Position numbers and translations under genes: made by a program. A stretch of 64,000 nt of DNA, taken from the NCBI RefSeq assembly GCF_008831545.1, contig NZ_CP044523.1, positions 1,612,001 through 1,676,000 of the forward strand, read 5' to 3'. Shown piece after piece: positions 25,457-34,694 of this stretch (positions are counted from its first letter, which is position 1; each line of letters opens with the position of its first letter). A model generated the notes under the pieces. It was not told where the DNA came from. It did no database searches and saw nothing but the letters and a program-made list of their open reading frames with translations. The DNA comes from Halorussus halophilus (GTDB lineage Archaea; Halobacteriota; Halobacteria; Halobacteriales; Haladaptataceae).

Positions 25457-25753
25457 TCAGTAGAGCCAACCGTGGTCTCGAACGTAGCTCTGGACTGGCC
25501 GCTGAGTCGGAGACGTGACGCCGGTGTCGGCCGCAGGTGGCGACGTTTCTAACGCGGGTGGCGACGTTTCCAGAGCGTCCGCCGAGGCGTCTCGGTCGTT
25601 CACATCTATTGGTGGACTCGTCGCGGGAGCGAGGTCCGGAGGACTAGTGTGGTATCCGTTCGTCGCTTCCGGTGCGTCGTAGGTCGCCGCGCTACCACCG
25701 ACGAGCAGTGCGAGGACGATCATTACCGCGATTCCAACTGTTTCGATTTGCAT
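25457..25753 (-). CDS. Small exported Pro/Thr/Ser-rich protein
   Basis: A 98-residue protein beginning MQIETVGIAVMIVLALLVGG, a signal peptide or single membrane anchor. The rest is disordered and contains TSPP five times or nearly so, including three in the segment ALETSPPALETSPPAAD. The ATG at 25753 is chosen because the long upstream extension is the antisense of the hydrolase gene. Function unknown. Confidence 0.6.
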   Translation of the reverse strand: MQIETVGIAVMIVLALLVGGSAATYDAPEATNGYHTSPPDLAPATSPPIDVNDRDASADALETSPPALETSPPAADTGVTSPTQRPVQSYVRDHGWLY

Positions 25754-25909
25754 GGTAAGTCGTTCGGCAGGTGAGCCGAATATTGTTATGTGTTGTCTAA
25801 TAGCATATAAAATTTTCTCGTGATGAATGGTCATCGCTCTCTTCGGTGAAACTCTCCGGGACCTGCCGCCAACCTTTACGTCCCGAACCGTCGTATTTCG
25901 GGTTGCATC

Positions 25910-26647
25910 ATGAAACTCACCTGGTACGGTCACTCCACGTGGCACGTCGAAGTAGAGGGAACGGAACTGCTCATCGACCCGTTCTTCGACAACCCCAAAA
26001 CTGACACCGACCCGGAGGAACTCGACCCAGACTACCTCCTGCTCACACACGGCCACGCCGACCACATCGGCGACGTGGACCGCTACGAGGGGACGAAACT
26101 CGTCGCCTCCCCGGAAGTCGTCTCGTACTGCCGGGACGAGTTCGGCGACTACGAAGCCGTTGGCGGGATGGGGATGAACATCGGCGGCACCGTCGAAGTC
26201 GGCGACGCCTACGTGACGATGGTTCGGGCGGACCACACGAACGGTCTGGACACGTCCTACGGCGCGACTGGCGGGATGCCTGCTGGCTTCGTCGTCAGCG
26301 ACACCAAGCCGACGCAGGTCTCCGACGAAGAGAGCCAGTCGTTCTACCACATGGGCGACACCGCGCTCCACACGGAGATGCGCGAAGTCGTCGGCCCGTA
26401 CCTCGAACCGGACGCTGTGGCGGCACCTATCGGCGACCACTTCACCATGGGACCGTGGCAGGCCGCCGTCGCGGTCGATTGGGTTGACGCCGACTACGCG
26501 TTCCCACAGCACTACGACACCTTCCCACCAATCGAGCAGGACCCCGAGGACTTCCGGAAAGAGGTCAAGGCCGCTGGCAGCGACGCCGAAGTGAAAATTC
26601 TTTCCGGCGACGAGACGTTCGACCTCGCGGACGCGATAGGCTACTGA
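25910..26647 (+). CDS. Metal-dependent hydrolase, metallo-beta-lactamase fold (UPF0173-like)
   Basis: A 245-residue MBL-fold enzyme. The metal-binding motif [10 protein letters not shown] is complete (about residues 45-54), with further metal ligands in SFYHMGDTA (about 145) and IGDHFTMGP (about 178). The opening [12 protein letters not shown] is that of the UPF0173 group. The substrate is unknown. It is transcribed alone and divergently from the small exported protein. Confidence 0.88.
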   Translation: MKLTWYGHSTWHVEVEGTELLIDPFFDNPKTDTDPEELDPDYLLLTHGHADHIGDVDRYEGTKLVASPEVVSYCRDEFGDYEAVGGMGMNIGGTVEVGDAYVTMVRADHTNGLDTSYGATGGMPAGFVVSDTKPTQVSDEESQSFYHMGDTALHTEMREVVGPYLEPDAVAAPIGDHFTMGPWQAAVAVDWVDADYAFPQHYDTFPPIEQDPEDFRKEVKAAGSDAEVKILSGDETFDLADAIGY

Positions 26648-26741
26648 CGACCGCTGGTCTTGCTACCAATCCTCACGATTTTTCGCCGTTCTCTGCCTGA
26701 TGAGCAATACTTAGGGGCGTGGCGCAACTGTATCGAGACGT

Positions 26742-27134
26742 ATGCCAGAAGTCACTACTACGTCCGACGAGGGATTCAGTGCCGAGAACCAGATTCGGGA
26801 CTTCAACATCGACATCGACGCGACGGGCGAGGACGCCCCGGACACGCTCGAAGTCCTGCTGGCGACCTACGGGTCGTGTTACGTTCCGGCCCTCCGCGTC
26901 GGCGCGGAACAGCGTGACGTCGGCGACCTCGGCAAGATCGAAATCGACGTAGACGGCTCGCTCAACGACGACGACAAACTGAAATCGGTCTCGTTCACGG
27001 TCAAGACGGCCACGGAGATGACCGACGAGCAGGCCGAGAAAGTGGTTACTCGTGCGAATCAGCTCTGCAAGGTCCACGACGCGCTGAAGGCCGAACTCGA
27101 AGCGGACGTGTCGGTCGAGAGCGGCTCTCTGTAG
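26742..27134 (+). CDS. OsmC family protein
   Basis: A 130-residue OsmC-type protein. Cysteines of the peroxidatic pair are present in YGSCYVPAL (about residue 47) and NQLCKVHDAL (about 109), with the expected helix after each. Family members reduce organic hydroperoxides with a dithiol donor; some close relatives have other roles. It is a single gene. Confidence 0.82.
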   Translation: MPEVTTTSDEGFSAENQIRDFNIDIDATGEDAPDTLEVLLATYGSCYVPALRVGAEQRDVGDLGKIEIDVDGSLNDDDKLKSVSFTVKTATEMTDEQAEKVVTRANQLCKVHDALKAELEADVSVESGSL

Positions 27135-27354
27135 ATAGAGTTAGTCGGGTAGATTCGTACTTTCTTTTGTGGCGTCGATTTGGTGATGGCGAATGTGGAG
27201 ATTGAAAAGTAGTCTACAGTACTGATTCTGTAGCCGCGAACAGGCTAGCTATTCCCGATACAAAGCCGTGCAAAGACCGCACTGCACCGTCACGGCACCG
27301 CGACCGCGCGCGCCAAGTTATCAGTGAAAATTCGAGAAATTACTTTTGGGTCAC

Positions 27355-27476
27355 GGCGCGCGCTGGCGCTACCCTCGTGGTCACGCCGGCCGTCGCACGA
27401 AGGATGAATGATGTGACCGGAGGGAACGGAGCGAATCGGTCGGGGAGGGATGTGGTCCTCGCACTGCTGTGCGGTC
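27355..27476 (+). repeat. Structured intergenic repeat, 5' module, copy A
   Basis: It begins with ggcgcgcgctggcg (27355-27368) and ends with gctgtgcggtc (27466-27476). Inside are tcacgcc and aatcggtcggggagggatgtgg-type sequence (27434 onward). The same landmarks in the same order occur in copy B at 38407-38608, with a different interior length. Confidence 0.65.
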
Positions 27477-27489
27477 ACCTAACGGAGTC

Positions 27490-27600
27490 AGCAGATGCGA
27501 GAAATCTGGCCGTTTGACGGCCAGATCTCTCTGCATCCATTTTTTGGTCCAGATTTTTCGAGGAGTGGTTCCGAGCGCCTACGGCGCGAAGGAACCCGAC
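27490..27600 (+). repeat. Structured intergenic repeat, double-hairpin 3' module, copy A
   Basis: The module of 111 bases contains a long hairpin with the perfect core atctggccgt-ttg-acggccagat (27504-27526), extended by gatgc/gcatc-type outer pairs. It is followed by ccatttttt, then a second hairpin, ggttcc (27567-27572) to ggaacc (27592-27597). The same module occurs inverted at 62683-62794, with different stem sequences that still pair. Confidence 0.75.
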
Positions 27601-27654
27601 GAGAAAAAAGGTGGTTGGAAAACCTCATACCCTTCCCAGTTAAACAATCCACGC

Positions 27655-28113
27655 ATGAGCAGAGCGTGGCAAGACATGATAGTCGGTGACCGGATGGCAG
27701 TCGATAAGGAGTTCGCCCAGCGAGTGACTGACTCGCAGTTCTCCCGGCAGGAGTGGGGCCTCGTCATGACGGCCGTCGAGTTCGAAATCGAGAACCCCGA
27801 GGACGACGAGCAGGCGCGACTCGTTGCCGACACGTCGAAAATCGAGCAGGTGCTTCCGGAGATGGAGAACATCCGTTCCCAGATGGGTGCGATGGGCGGC
27901 GGTGCAGGCGGTGGCGGCAAGTCCAAGAGCGGTGGCGGCGTCTTCGACTCGATGAAGAACGCCCTCGGTCTCGGCGGCGGAAGCGACGGCGTAGACGACG
28001 AGGAACTCCAAAAAGCAGAGCGGCTCGCACAGGAGTACGCCGACGAACTGCAGGACCGACTCGAAGCGCAGGGCAAGTGGGACCGTATTCGAGACGCCGC
28101 GAGCGAAGCATGA
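27655..28113 (+). CDS. Conserved haloarchaeal protein (DUF5799-like)
   Basis: A 152-residue protein. The N-terminal half (WQDMIVGDRMAVDKEFAQRV, FSRQEWGLVMTAVEFEIENP) is conserved, a Gly-rich linker follows (GGGAGGGGKSKSGGG), and a C-terminal helix rich in Glu/Gln ends the chain. I believe this is DUF5799. The ATG at 27655 is used because upstream codons belong to the intergenic repeat. Function unknown. Confidence 0.75.
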   Translation: MSRAWQDMIVGDRMAVDKEFAQRVTDSQFSRQEWGLVMTAVEFEIENPEDDEQARLVADTSKIEQVLPEMENIRSQMGAMGGGAGGGGKSKSGGGVFDSMKNALGLGGGSDGVDDEELQKAERLAQEYADELQDRLEAQGKWDRIRDAASEA

Positions 28114-28153
28114 ACGGGCAAGCGACGACCAACGAACGAGCGACGACCGAATA

Positions 28154-28738
28154 ATGAGCAGGTTCGCACCCGGCGGAGTGGATTACGCCGCCGTCTGTTT
28201 CGCGCTGTCGGTTCCGGCACTCTTACTGTCGCCGTTCGCCACCCTCGGCGCGCTCGCGCTCGGTCTCTTCGCGCTCCACTTCCATCGGGACCCCGACCGC
28301 TCGCCCCCAGAAGATGGGGTCCTCGCACCTGCCGATGGCAAGGTCTCGGTGATTCGGGAGGAAGGCGACCGGGTTCGCGTCGGCGTGTTCATGAACGTCA
28401 CCGACGTGCACGTCAATCGCGCGCCGCTGGGCGGGCGGGTCGAAGCAGTCGAACACGAACCCGGCAAGCACCGGCCCGCGTTCTCGAAGGAGTCGGACAA
28501 CAACGAGAAGTTGCACATCGAATTCCCGGACCACACAGTCACGCTCATCGCGGGCGCGTTCGCCCGCCGCATCCACCCCTACGTCGAAGCGGGCGACGAA
28601 CTGGCGCGGGGCGAGCGCCTCGGTCACATCTCGTTCGGCAGTCGCGCCGACGTGCTACTCTCGGAGTCGGCCAACCTCGACGACCTCCGAGTTGAGCGCG
28701 GCGACCGGGTTCGTGCTGGCGAGACGCGACTGACCTGA
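28154..28738 (+). CDS. Archaetidylserine decarboxylase of the protein sorting (archaeosortase) system
   Basis: A 194-residue phosphatidylserine-decarboxylase-family protein. Two N-terminal membrane helices (about 8-42) are followed by the catalytic domain with FMNVTDVHVNRAP (about 85) and the self-cleavage site LGHISFGSRADV (Gly-Ser at about 164-165), where the pyruvoyl group should form. It would make archaetidylethanolamine, the lipid proposed to be attached to proteins cut by archaeosortase ArtA. It lies 40 bases after the DUF5799-like gene. Confidence 0.88.
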   Translation: MSRFAPGGVDYAAVCFALSVPALLLSPFATLGALALGLFALHFHRDPDRSPPEDGVLAPADGKVSVIREEGDRVRVGVFMNVTDVHVNRAPLGGRVEAVEHEPGKHRPAFSKESDNNEKLHIEFPDHTVTLIAGAFARRIHPYVEAGDELARGERLGHISFGSRADVLLSESANLDDLRVERGDRVRAGETRLT

Positions 28739-28742
28739 CGGT

Positions 28743-28892
28743 CTAAATCTCGTCGCCGCCGTGGAACAGCGTCAGTTCCTCGGCCTCGTAGATGTTGATG
28801 AGTTCGGTGATGAGCTCGTCGTACGACTCGTCTTCGGTTCGAAGGCTATCCAGACGGTCGATGGTCTCGTCGTCCACGTGGATTTTGGGCAT
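28743..28892 (-). CDS. Small acidic protein, antitoxin-like
   Basis: A 49-codon gene read directly: ATG at 28892, TAG ending at 28743. The protein begins MPKIHVDDETIDRLDSLRT and ends LTLFHGGDEI. The pattern resembles ribbon-helix-helix style or VapB-type short haloarchaeal proteins (DUF7557-like). No toxin gene lies beside it. It converges on the decarboxylase gene with a 4-base gap. Confidence 0.6.
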   Translation of the reverse strand: MPKIHVDDETIDRLDSLRTEDESYDELITELINIYEAEELTLFHGGDEI

Positions 28893-29075
28893 CACGCAGA
28901 ACTGACGGCAGCGGTCACCTTAAGCGAACTGGGGCATCTGTCGTCGCAGGAGAAATCGCGGCAAGCGGGCGAATCGTAACGACTCGTATCGACACTTCAC
29001 GCTGGCCTAAGACCTTCACATTCTATGGGCTTAAATTACGAGGGTGCTCCGGGAATTAACCACCCAGCGCTACGG

Positions 29076-29096
29076 GCCGTAACACTCGGTTACGGC
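29076..29096 (+). promoter_or_regulatory. Perfect hairpin in the probable leader of the zinc-finger gene
   Basis: gccgtaac (29076-29083) and gttacggc (29089-29096) form a perfect 8-base stem with a 5-base loop, 85 bases before the ATG at 29181. A TATA-like cttaaatta at about 29031-29039 would place it in the transcribed leader. Role unknown. Confidence 0.4.
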
Positions 29097-29168
29097 ACCG
29101 GTAGCGGTTGATTACGGGGGTGTAGGTACTGGATAACAAAGTGGGTGGGATGGCGTGTAACAACCGCT

Positions 29169-29175
29169 GAGGAGG
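29169..29175 (+). promoter_or_regulatory. Strong Shine-Dalgarno site
   Basis: gaggagg ends 5 bases before the ATG at 29181. Such a full site is uncommon among the mostly leaderless genes here and supports the choice of 29181 as the start and the presence of a real leader. Confidence 0.6.
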
Positions 29176-29180
29176 CAGGC

Positions 29181-29414
29181 ATGACCCAAACCGACAACAA
29201 ACTCACGACCAGCAGTGACACGATGGCAGAGAACCGATGTCAGAGCTGTGGCTCTTTCGTCACGCGCGACTTCGCCCGCGTCTTCGGGAACAACCGGAAC
29301 CAAGTCTTCGGCTGTCTGGAGTGTATGACTGCCACAGAGGTCAAGAAGGGTGGCGCACGCGCCGAGACCGTCGATACGACGAACCTCATCGGCGGCCGAG
29401 AACCGCTCCGCTGA
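29181..29414 (+). CDS. Small zinc-finger protein (DUF7563-like)
   Basis: A 77-residue protein with one zinc-finger: ENRCQSCGSFVTRDFARVFG followed by VFGCLECMTA, giving two CxxC pairs. I believe this is the DUF7563 family, which is abundant in haloarchaea. The ATG at 29181 has a strong Shine-Dalgarno site; an internal ATG at 29223 would give the minimal zinc-finger. Function unknown. Confidence 0.75.
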   Translation: MTQTDNKLTTSSDTMAENRCQSCGSFVTRDFARVFGNNRNQVFGCLECMTATEVKKGGARAETVDTTNLIGGREPLR

Positions 29415-29517
29415 ACGTTCAGGACCACTGAAGAGACGTACCGACACGAGGAGGCACGTACGGGGGACCGTCGTTCTGGCCGGAAACCAGAGCGCGACTG
29501 CGGACGACTTCTCTCTG

Positions 29518-30501
29518 TTACAACCGCTCTAGCACCGCGGCAGTCACGTCGCTGGTCGTCGCCCCGCCGCCGAGGTCGGGCGTGTGCGGACCTGCTTCGA
29601 GCGTCGATTCGACCGCCGAGCGAACGCGCTGGCCCGCCTCGTCGTAGTCGAAGTACTCCAACAGCATCGCGGCCGACAGCATCGCCGCGCTCGGGTTGGC
29701 GACGCCGTCGCCCGCGATGTCGGGCGCGGTACCGTGGACCGGTTCGAACAGCGCACGCTCGGGGCCAATGTTCGCGCTCGGGAGTAGGCCGAGACCGCCG
29801 ACCAAGCCCGCCGCCAAGTCCGAGAGCATGTCCCCGGCCAAATTGGGGCAGATGACCACGTCGTAGTCTGCTGGCCGCTGGACGAGGTGCATCGCCAGCG
29901 CGTCCATCAGCGCGTCGTCGCTCGGCACGTCGTACTCCGACCCAACTGCTTGAGCAGTCTCCAAGAAGAGACCGTCCGTCTCGCGCATCACGTTCGCCTT
30001 GTGAGCGACTGTCACGCTCAAGTCGCGTTCGGCGGCGTATTCGAAGCCGTAACGGGCGATTTCGCGCGACGCGGATTCAGTAACGACCCGTGTAAGCGTG
30101 GTTACGCCCGGCGCAATCTCGGCTTCGTGTCCGGCGTAGACGCCCTCGGTGTTCTCCCGGACGAAGACGAGGTCGGTCTCGGGGTTGGGAGCCTCGACGC
30201 CGGGGTACGCCCGGACCGGTCGCACGTTGGCGAAGGAGCCGACTATCTGACGCAACGGGAGAATAACGTCGGCCGCCGTCTCGCCCGCCGCGCCGAACAG
30301 CGTGGCGTCAGCAGTCGCAGCGAGTTCGCGGGTCTCTTTGGGAAGTGCTGTGCCAGTGTCTTCTTTCACCGCGTCGCCTGCCTCGCCTTCGACGAACTCG
30401 AAGTCGGGTTCGACTGCCGCCAGCACTTCGCGCGCGGCGGGAACGACCTCGTTGCCGATGCCGTCGCCCGGAATCACGGCGATAGTCTTCGATTCGGTCA
30501 T
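29518..30501 (-). CDS. leuB: 3-isopropylmalate dehydrogenase
   Basis: A 327-residue enzyme of leucine synthesis that oxidises and decarboxylates 3-isopropylmalate with NAD. The motifs [13 protein letters not shown] at the start, [12 protein letters not shown] (about 112) and the metal-binding [16 protein letters not shown] (about 217-233) are present. The start overlaps the stop of leuD, so it is the last gene of the ilv-leu operon. Confidence 0.95.
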   Translation of the reverse strand: MTESKTIAVIPGDGIGNEVVPAAREVLAAVEPDFEFVEGEAGDAVKEDTGTALPKETRELAATADATLFGAAGETAADVILPLRQIVGSFANVRPVRAYPGVEAPNPETDLVFVRENTEGVYAGHEAEIAPGVTTLTRVVTESASREIARYGFEYAAERDLSVTVAHKANVMRETDGLFLETAQAVGSEYDVPSDDALMDALAMHLVQRPADYDVVICPNLAGDMLSDLAAGLVGGLGLLPSANIGPERALFEPVHGTAPDIAGDGVANPSAAMLSAAMLLEYFDYDEAGQRVRSAVESTLEAGPHTPDLGGGATTSDVTAAVLERL

Positions 30502-31133
30502 TCTGCGGCCTCCCCGTCGTCCTGCTCGCTATCGACGTACGGCAGGTCGCGCGCGGTCTGCGCGACCGACTCCGAGTTCGACTTGAGTAGGGCCGTCGTG
30601 TCCCAGACGCCCTCCACGAGCGCCTTTCGCTGGGCGTCGTCCACTGTCGCGGCGATTTGCTGGTCACCGTACCGAACTGTCTCGTCCGCTACGTCCACTT
30701 CTATCTGTGTGTCGGGGTTCGCTTCGACGTACGCTTGCAACGTCTCGATGCTTTCGCTGTCGGCCGTGACGGTCGGAATCCCGAGCGCGAGACAGTTGCC
30801 CGCGAAGATTTCGGCGAAGCTCTCGCCGACCACGGCGTCGATGCCCCAGCGTGCGAGCGCCTGCGGGGCGTGTTCCCGGGAGGAGCCACAGCCGAAGTTG
30901 GCGTTGACGACCAGCACAGAGGCGTCGTGGTACTGCTCTTCGTTGAAGGGGTGTTCTTTCTGATTGTCTTCCGAATCAAATCGCTGGTCGTAGAACGCGA
31001 ACTGTCCCAGACCGTCGAAGGTGACGACCTTCATGAACCGCGCCGGGATTATTTGGTCGGTGTCGATGTCGTTGCCCCTGACCGGGATGGCAGTGCCTGC
31101 GACTCGCTCGACGGTTTCGATTTCGTCGCTCAT
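30498..31133 (-). CDS. leuD: 3-isopropylmalate dehydratase small subunit
   Basis: A 211-residue small subunit (swivel domain) of isopropylmalate isomerase. [19 protein letters not shown] and [15 protein letters not shown] are diagnostic. The ATG at 31133 overlaps the leuC stop (ATGA), and its stop overlaps leuB. It pairs with LeuC to interconvert 2- and 3-isopropylmalate. The longer reading upstream is the antisense or other frame of leuC. Confidence 0.95.
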   Translation of the reverse strand: MSDEIETVERVAGTAIPVRGNDIDTDQIIPARFMKVVTFDGLGQFAFYDQRFDSEDNQKEHPFNEEQYHDASVLVVNANFGCGSSREHAPQALARWGIDAVVGESFAEIFAGNCLALGIPTVTADSESIETLQAYVEANPDTQIEVDVADETVRYGDQQIAATVDDAQRKALVEGVWDTTALLKSNSESVAQTARDLPYVDSEQDDGEAAE

Positions 31134-32563
31134 GCGGTTTTTACCTCTTTCTCCTCCAGTTCGCGTGCATCCGTGACTTCGCCTTCGATTGCGGCCGCGG
31201 CGACCATTCTGGGGTTCATCAGGACGGTCCTGCCGTCCTTGCTCCCCTGTCGGCCGACGAAGTTGCGGTTCGACGAGGAGGCGCACGCTTCGTCGCCCTC
31301 CAGTTGGTCGTCGTTCATGCCGAGACACATCGAACAGCCAGCGCCGCGCCAGTCGAAGCCAACCTCCTCGAAGACCTCGTCGAGGCCTTCCTGCTCGGCG
31401 GCGCTCTTGACGCGCTGGCTTCCGGGGACGACCATCGCGCGCACGTCGTCGTGGACCTGCTTGCCTGCGACGAGTCGCGCGGCGCGCCGGAGGTCCGGCA
31501 GGCGTGCGTTCGTGCAGGACCCCAAGAACGCCACGTCGATTTGGTAGCCCTGCATGGTCTCGCCGGGTTCGACGCGCATGTGTTCTTGCGCTCTGCGGGC
31601 AGTCTCTCGGTCGGATTCGGGTAATTCGTCGGGGTCCGGAATCTCTTCGGTGACGCCGACGCCTTGACCGGGCGTGGTGCCCCACGTGACGACCGGTTCG
31701 AGCGACGACCCGTCGATGACGACTTCGTCGTCGTACTCGGCATCGGGGTCGGAGGAGATGGACTCCCAGTAGGGTATCAGTCGCTCGAACTTTTGGGGAT
31801 TGTCTGCGAACTTGTCGGTCGTTTCGAGCCACTCGTAGGTCGTCTCGTCCGGGTTGACGTACCCCGCACGCGCGCCGCCCTCGATAGACATGTTGCAGAT
31901 GCTCATCCGGCCTTCCATGCCCATGCTCTCGATGGCTTGGCCCGCGTACTCGTAGACGTGGCCGACGCCGCCGTCGGTGCCGAGTCGGCGGATGATTTCG
32001 AGAATCACGTCTTTGGCCTCGACACAGTCGCCGAGTTCGCCCGTGACTCGAATCTGACGGACCTTCTGTTTCTCCATCGCCACGGTGCCGGTCGCCAGCA
32101 CGTCCCGAATCTGGGAGGTGCCGATGCCGAACGCCAAGGCTCCGAAGGCCCCGTGGGTCGCGGTGTGCGAGTCACCGCAGACGATAGTCGTACCGGGCTG
32201 AGTCAGACCCTGTTCCGGGCCGATGACGTGGACGATGCCCTGATTCCCGGTGTCGGGGTCCGAAAACTGGATACCCGCCTCGCGGACGTTCTCCTCCAGT
32301 TCGGCCATCATCTCCTCGGCCGCGCCGTCGTACGGTCGCTCGCGGTCTTCGGTCGGAACGATGTGGTCTACGGTGGCGTGCGTGTGCTCGGGAAAGGCGA
32401 CAGCCAAGTCCCGCTCGCGAAGCATCCCGAACGCTTGGGGACTCGTCACTTCGTGGACGAGGTGGAGACCGACGAACAACTGGTCCTGTCCGGTCGGCAG
32501 GGTCGTGACCTTGTGTCGGTCCCACACCTTGTCGTACAGGGTTCGTTCGCTCACGTTCGACAC
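31130..32563 (-). CDS. leuC: 3-isopropylmalate dehydratase large subunit
   Basis: A 477-residue aconitase-superfamily subunit. The [4Fe-4S] cysteines are in GSCTNAR (about residue 356) and CSMCLGMN (about 416-419). [20 protein letters not shown] (about 125-144) carries conserved active-site residues. The GTG start reads [19 protein letters not shown]. The gene overlaps leuD downstream and follows a small conserved ORF upstream. Confidence 0.95.
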   Translation of the reverse strand: MSNVSERTLYDKVWDRHKVTTLPTGQDQLFVGLHLVHEVTSPQAFGMLRERDLAVAFPEHTHATVDHIVPTEDRERPYDGAAEEMMAELEENVREAGIQFSDPDTGNQGIVHVIGPEQGLTQPGTTIVCGDSHTATHGAFGALAFGIGTSQIRDVLATGTVAMEKQKVRQIRVTGELGDCVEAKDVILEIIRRLGTDGGVGHVYEYAGQAIESMGMEGRMSICNMSIEGGARAGYVNPDETTYEWLETTDKFADNPQKFERLIPYWESISSDPDAEYDDEVVIDGSSLEPVVTWGTTPGQGVGVTEEIPDPDELPESDRETARRAQEHMRVEPGETMQGYQIDVAFLGSCTNARLPDLRRAARLVAGKQVHDDVRAMVVPGSQRVKSAAEQEGLDEVFEEVGFDWRGAGCSMCLGMNDDQLEGDEACASSSNRNFVGRQGSKDGRTVLMNPRMVAAAAIEGEVTDARELEEKEVKTA

Positions 32564-32633
32564 CTCCCACTCGTCTTGCTACACCACGCTCTCTGCGCCG
32601 TTGCGTCGGAAAATACGTTGCCAGAAACCATGC

Positions 32634-32945
32634 TTACTCTTCGGTCTCTTCGTCTTCTTCGCCCTCGCCGCCACGCTCGAAGACGCGCTTCGCGCCCTCG
32701 CCGTGCGGCGGGGTGTGGTCTACGTCTTTCATTTGGTGCTTCTTCTCGTGGCCCGCATCTCTGCGCCCTCCGTCTGCGGCCACTACTGGCCCGCGTTCGA
32801 ACGGCCGGTTGATGGCCCCGCGGGCGGTGTACGGATGGTTGTGGCTCACCTCTCCCATCGTGTTCGTGATTGGGTTTCGGTCGCCGGTCGAGTCTCGGTC
32901 GGTCGTGATTCGGGTCGCTGGTCGTCGGGTTCTGTTGTCAGTCAT
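32634..32945 (-). CDS. Conserved small protein between ilvC and leuC
   Basis: A 103-residue hydrophilic protein. The part from about residue 30 ([20 protein letters not shown], then [20 protein letters not shown]) looks conserved, and the tail is acidic. I recall a small unknown gene at this same place in other haloarchaeal ilv-leu operons. It overlaps the end of ilvC by 8 bases. An internal start at 32858 is possible. The context suggests a link with branched-chain amino acid synthesis, but no function can be read. Confidence 0.7.
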   Translation of the reverse strand: MTDNRTRRPATRITTDRDSTGDRNPITNTMGEVSHNHPYTARGAINRPFERGPVVAADGGRRDAGHEKKHQMKDVDHTPPHGEGAKRVFERGGEGEEDEETEE

Positions 32946-34002
32946 CTGCTGTCACTCGTTCTTTCTCGTCGTCGTTCTCGCTCGGTTCAGTCTCTTGTTC
33001 CTCTTCGGACCAGGCAAACAGTTCGCGCAGTCGCTCGCCCACGTCCTCTATCTCGTGGTTCTTCTCGGCGATGCGGCGCTGGCGGTAGGACGGCCGTCCC
33101 GCCTGATTCTCCGCAATCCATTCGCGGGCGAACTCGCCGTTCTGGACCTGTTCCAGAACCTCCTCCATGTTCTCGCGGGCCGTGTCGTCCACGATTGCCT
33201 CGCCGCGGGTCAGACCGCCGTACTCAGCGGTGTCCGAGACGGAGTCCCACATCGCGCCGAGTCCGCCTTCGTACATGAGGTCCACGATGAGTTTCATCTC
33301 GTTCATGCACTCGAAGTAGGCCATCTCGGGGCTGTAGCCCGCGTCCACGAGCGTCTCGTAGCCGATTTTGATGAGTTCGGAGATGCCGCCGCAGAGGACG
33401 GCCTGCTCGCCGAACAGGTCGGTCTCGGTCTCTTCGCGGAACGTGGTCTCGACCACGCCTGCGCGCGTACAGCCGATTGCTTTCCCGTAGGCCAGTGCTT
33501 CCTGCTTCGCTTCGCCTGTCGCGTCCTGATACACCGCGAGGAGACCGGGCGTCCCCTCGCCGTTCTCGTAGTTGCGGCGCACGAGGTGGCCGGGCGACTT
33601 CGGCGCAATCATCGTCACGTCCACGTCCTCAGCTGGTTCGATTTGGCCGTAGTGGACGTTGAAGCCGTGGGCGAACTGGAGCGTGTCGCCAGCGTCGAGT
33701 TCGCTCCGAACGTCTTCGTACACTGCTGGCTGAACCGTGTCGGGCACCAGCACCGACACGATGTCGGCCTCGCTGGCGGCTTCCTTCGGTGTCGCCACGG
33801 CCAGTCCGTCTGCTTCGGCGGCATCGCGCGAAGACGAGCCTTCGCGCAGGCCGACGATTACGTCTACCCCGCTTTCGTCGAGGTTCTGCGCGTGGGCGTG
33901 GCCTTGACTGCCGTAGCCGAGGACGGCTACGGTTTTGTTATCGATTTGCGAACTATCTGCGTCGTCGTCGTAGTATACGTCGGTGTCGAATTCGTCGGTC
34001 AT
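32938..34002 (-). CDS. ilvC: Ketol-acid reductoisomerase
   Basis: A 354-residue class I KARI of valine, leucine and isoleucine synthesis. The NADPH Rossmann motif [15 protein letters not shown] lies at about residue 28. Catalytic-domain metal ligands lie in [20 protein letters not shown] and the following [13 protein letters not shown]. The C-terminal tail after about 325 is Glu-rich. The ATG overlaps the ilvN stop (ATGA). Confidence 0.95.
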   Translation of the reverse strand: MTDEFDTDVYYDDDADSSQIDNKTVAVLGYGSQGHAHAQNLDESGVDVIVGLREGSSSRDAAEADGLAVATPKEAASEADIVSVLVPDTVQPAVYEDVRSELDAGDTLQFAHGFNVHYGQIEPAEDVDVTMIAPKSPGHLVRRNYENGEGTPGLLAVYQDATGEAKQEALAYGKAIGCTRAGVVETTFREETETDLFGEQAVLCGGISELIKIGYETLVDAGYSPEMAYFECMNEMKLIVDLMYEGGLGAMWDSVSDTAEYGGLTRGEAIVDDTARENMEEVLEQVQNGEFAREWIAENQAGRPSYRQRRIAEKNHEIEDVGERLRELFAWSEEEQETEPSENDDEKERVTADD

Positions 34003-34694
34003 TGTTCGTGAGTTGTGGAAGTTTGGTCGTCGGTTGCTTCGTCGCTCGACGTCGCGGGCGACTTGTCGTGGCCCGGTTCCTCGCCGGGCGTGGTCGGCGT
34101 GTCGCCCCGCGCCAGCGCGGTCTGGCCAGTGCGTGCGATTTCGATGATTCCGAACTGTGCGAAGGCGTCAACTGCGTCGTCTATCTTGTCTTGGTCGCCC
34201 GTGATTTGGACCGTGATAGTGCGCGGTCCCGCGTCCAAGGTCTGGCCGTCGTACATCTGCGTGATGGCGTGGACCTTGTCGGGTTCGTCACCCCGCACTT
34301 TCAGCAGGACGAGTTCGGCCTGTACCGCGTCGTCGTCGATTTCCCCGACCTGAATCACGGGTTTCAGCTTCGCCAGTTGCTTCTCTACTTGGTCGATGCC
34401 GGGGTCGGTCTCCTCGACCACGAGCGTGATGCGCGCGTGGCCTTCGACCGTCGTCGGCCCAACGGTCAGACTCTCGATGTTGAACTGCCGCCGGGAGAAC
34501 AGCCCGGAGACTCGCGAGAGGACGCCCGGTTCGTGTTCGACCAGCGCGGAGACGACGGCGGTTCGGGAGTCCGGTTCGGCCTCCGCCTCGGGGTCGATGC
34601 GGATGCCCTGCGCGTTGCGTCGGCCATCCGGGTGCGGGCGCTCGTCTGGTGCCGGGCCGGGCATTCCCGCGGATGCGGAACTGTCGTCGCTCAT
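33999..34694 (-). CDS. ilvN: Acetolactate synthase small (regulatory) subunit
   Basis: A 231-residue regulatory subunit. After a disordered acidic head of about 45 residues, the ACT domain is clear ([32 protein letters not shown]), followed by the second ALS_ss_C-like domain. A disordered tail rich in Thr/Ser/Asp ends the protein. The ATG at 34694 overlaps the ilvB stop. It should confer valine feedback control on IlvB. Confidence 0.93.
   Translation of the reverse strand: MSDDSSASAGMPGPAPDERPHPDGRRNAQGIRIDPEAEAEPDSRTAVVSALVEHEPGVLSRVSGLFSRRQFNIESLTVGPTTVEGHARITLVVEETDPGIDQVEKQLAKLKPVIQVGEIDDDAVQAELVLLKVRGDEPDKVHAITQMYDGQTLDAGPRTITVQITGDQDKIDDAVDAFAQFGIIEIARTGQTALARGDTPTTPGEEPGHDKSPATSSDEATDDQTSTTHEQ

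Larger units (their letters stand above)
27135..27654. other. Intergenic region holding structured repeat copy A
   Basis: This gap of 520 bases has no credible gene. It contains the two-part repeat described separately: a GC-rich 5' part from 27355 and a double-hairpin 3' part to 27600. The region before 27355 includes another GC-rich complementary stretch, gcgcgcgcc at 27305-27313, that could pair with ggcgcgcgc at 27355-27363. Confidence 0.6.

Noticed and set aside
27355-27600. Insertion sequence or transposase gene
   Set aside because: No transposase motif, target duplication or coding frame is visible; only a short structured repeat is supported.
28743-28892. Toxin-antitoxin pair
   Set aside because: The small protein looks antitoxin-like, but no PIN, RelE or other toxin gene is adjacent.
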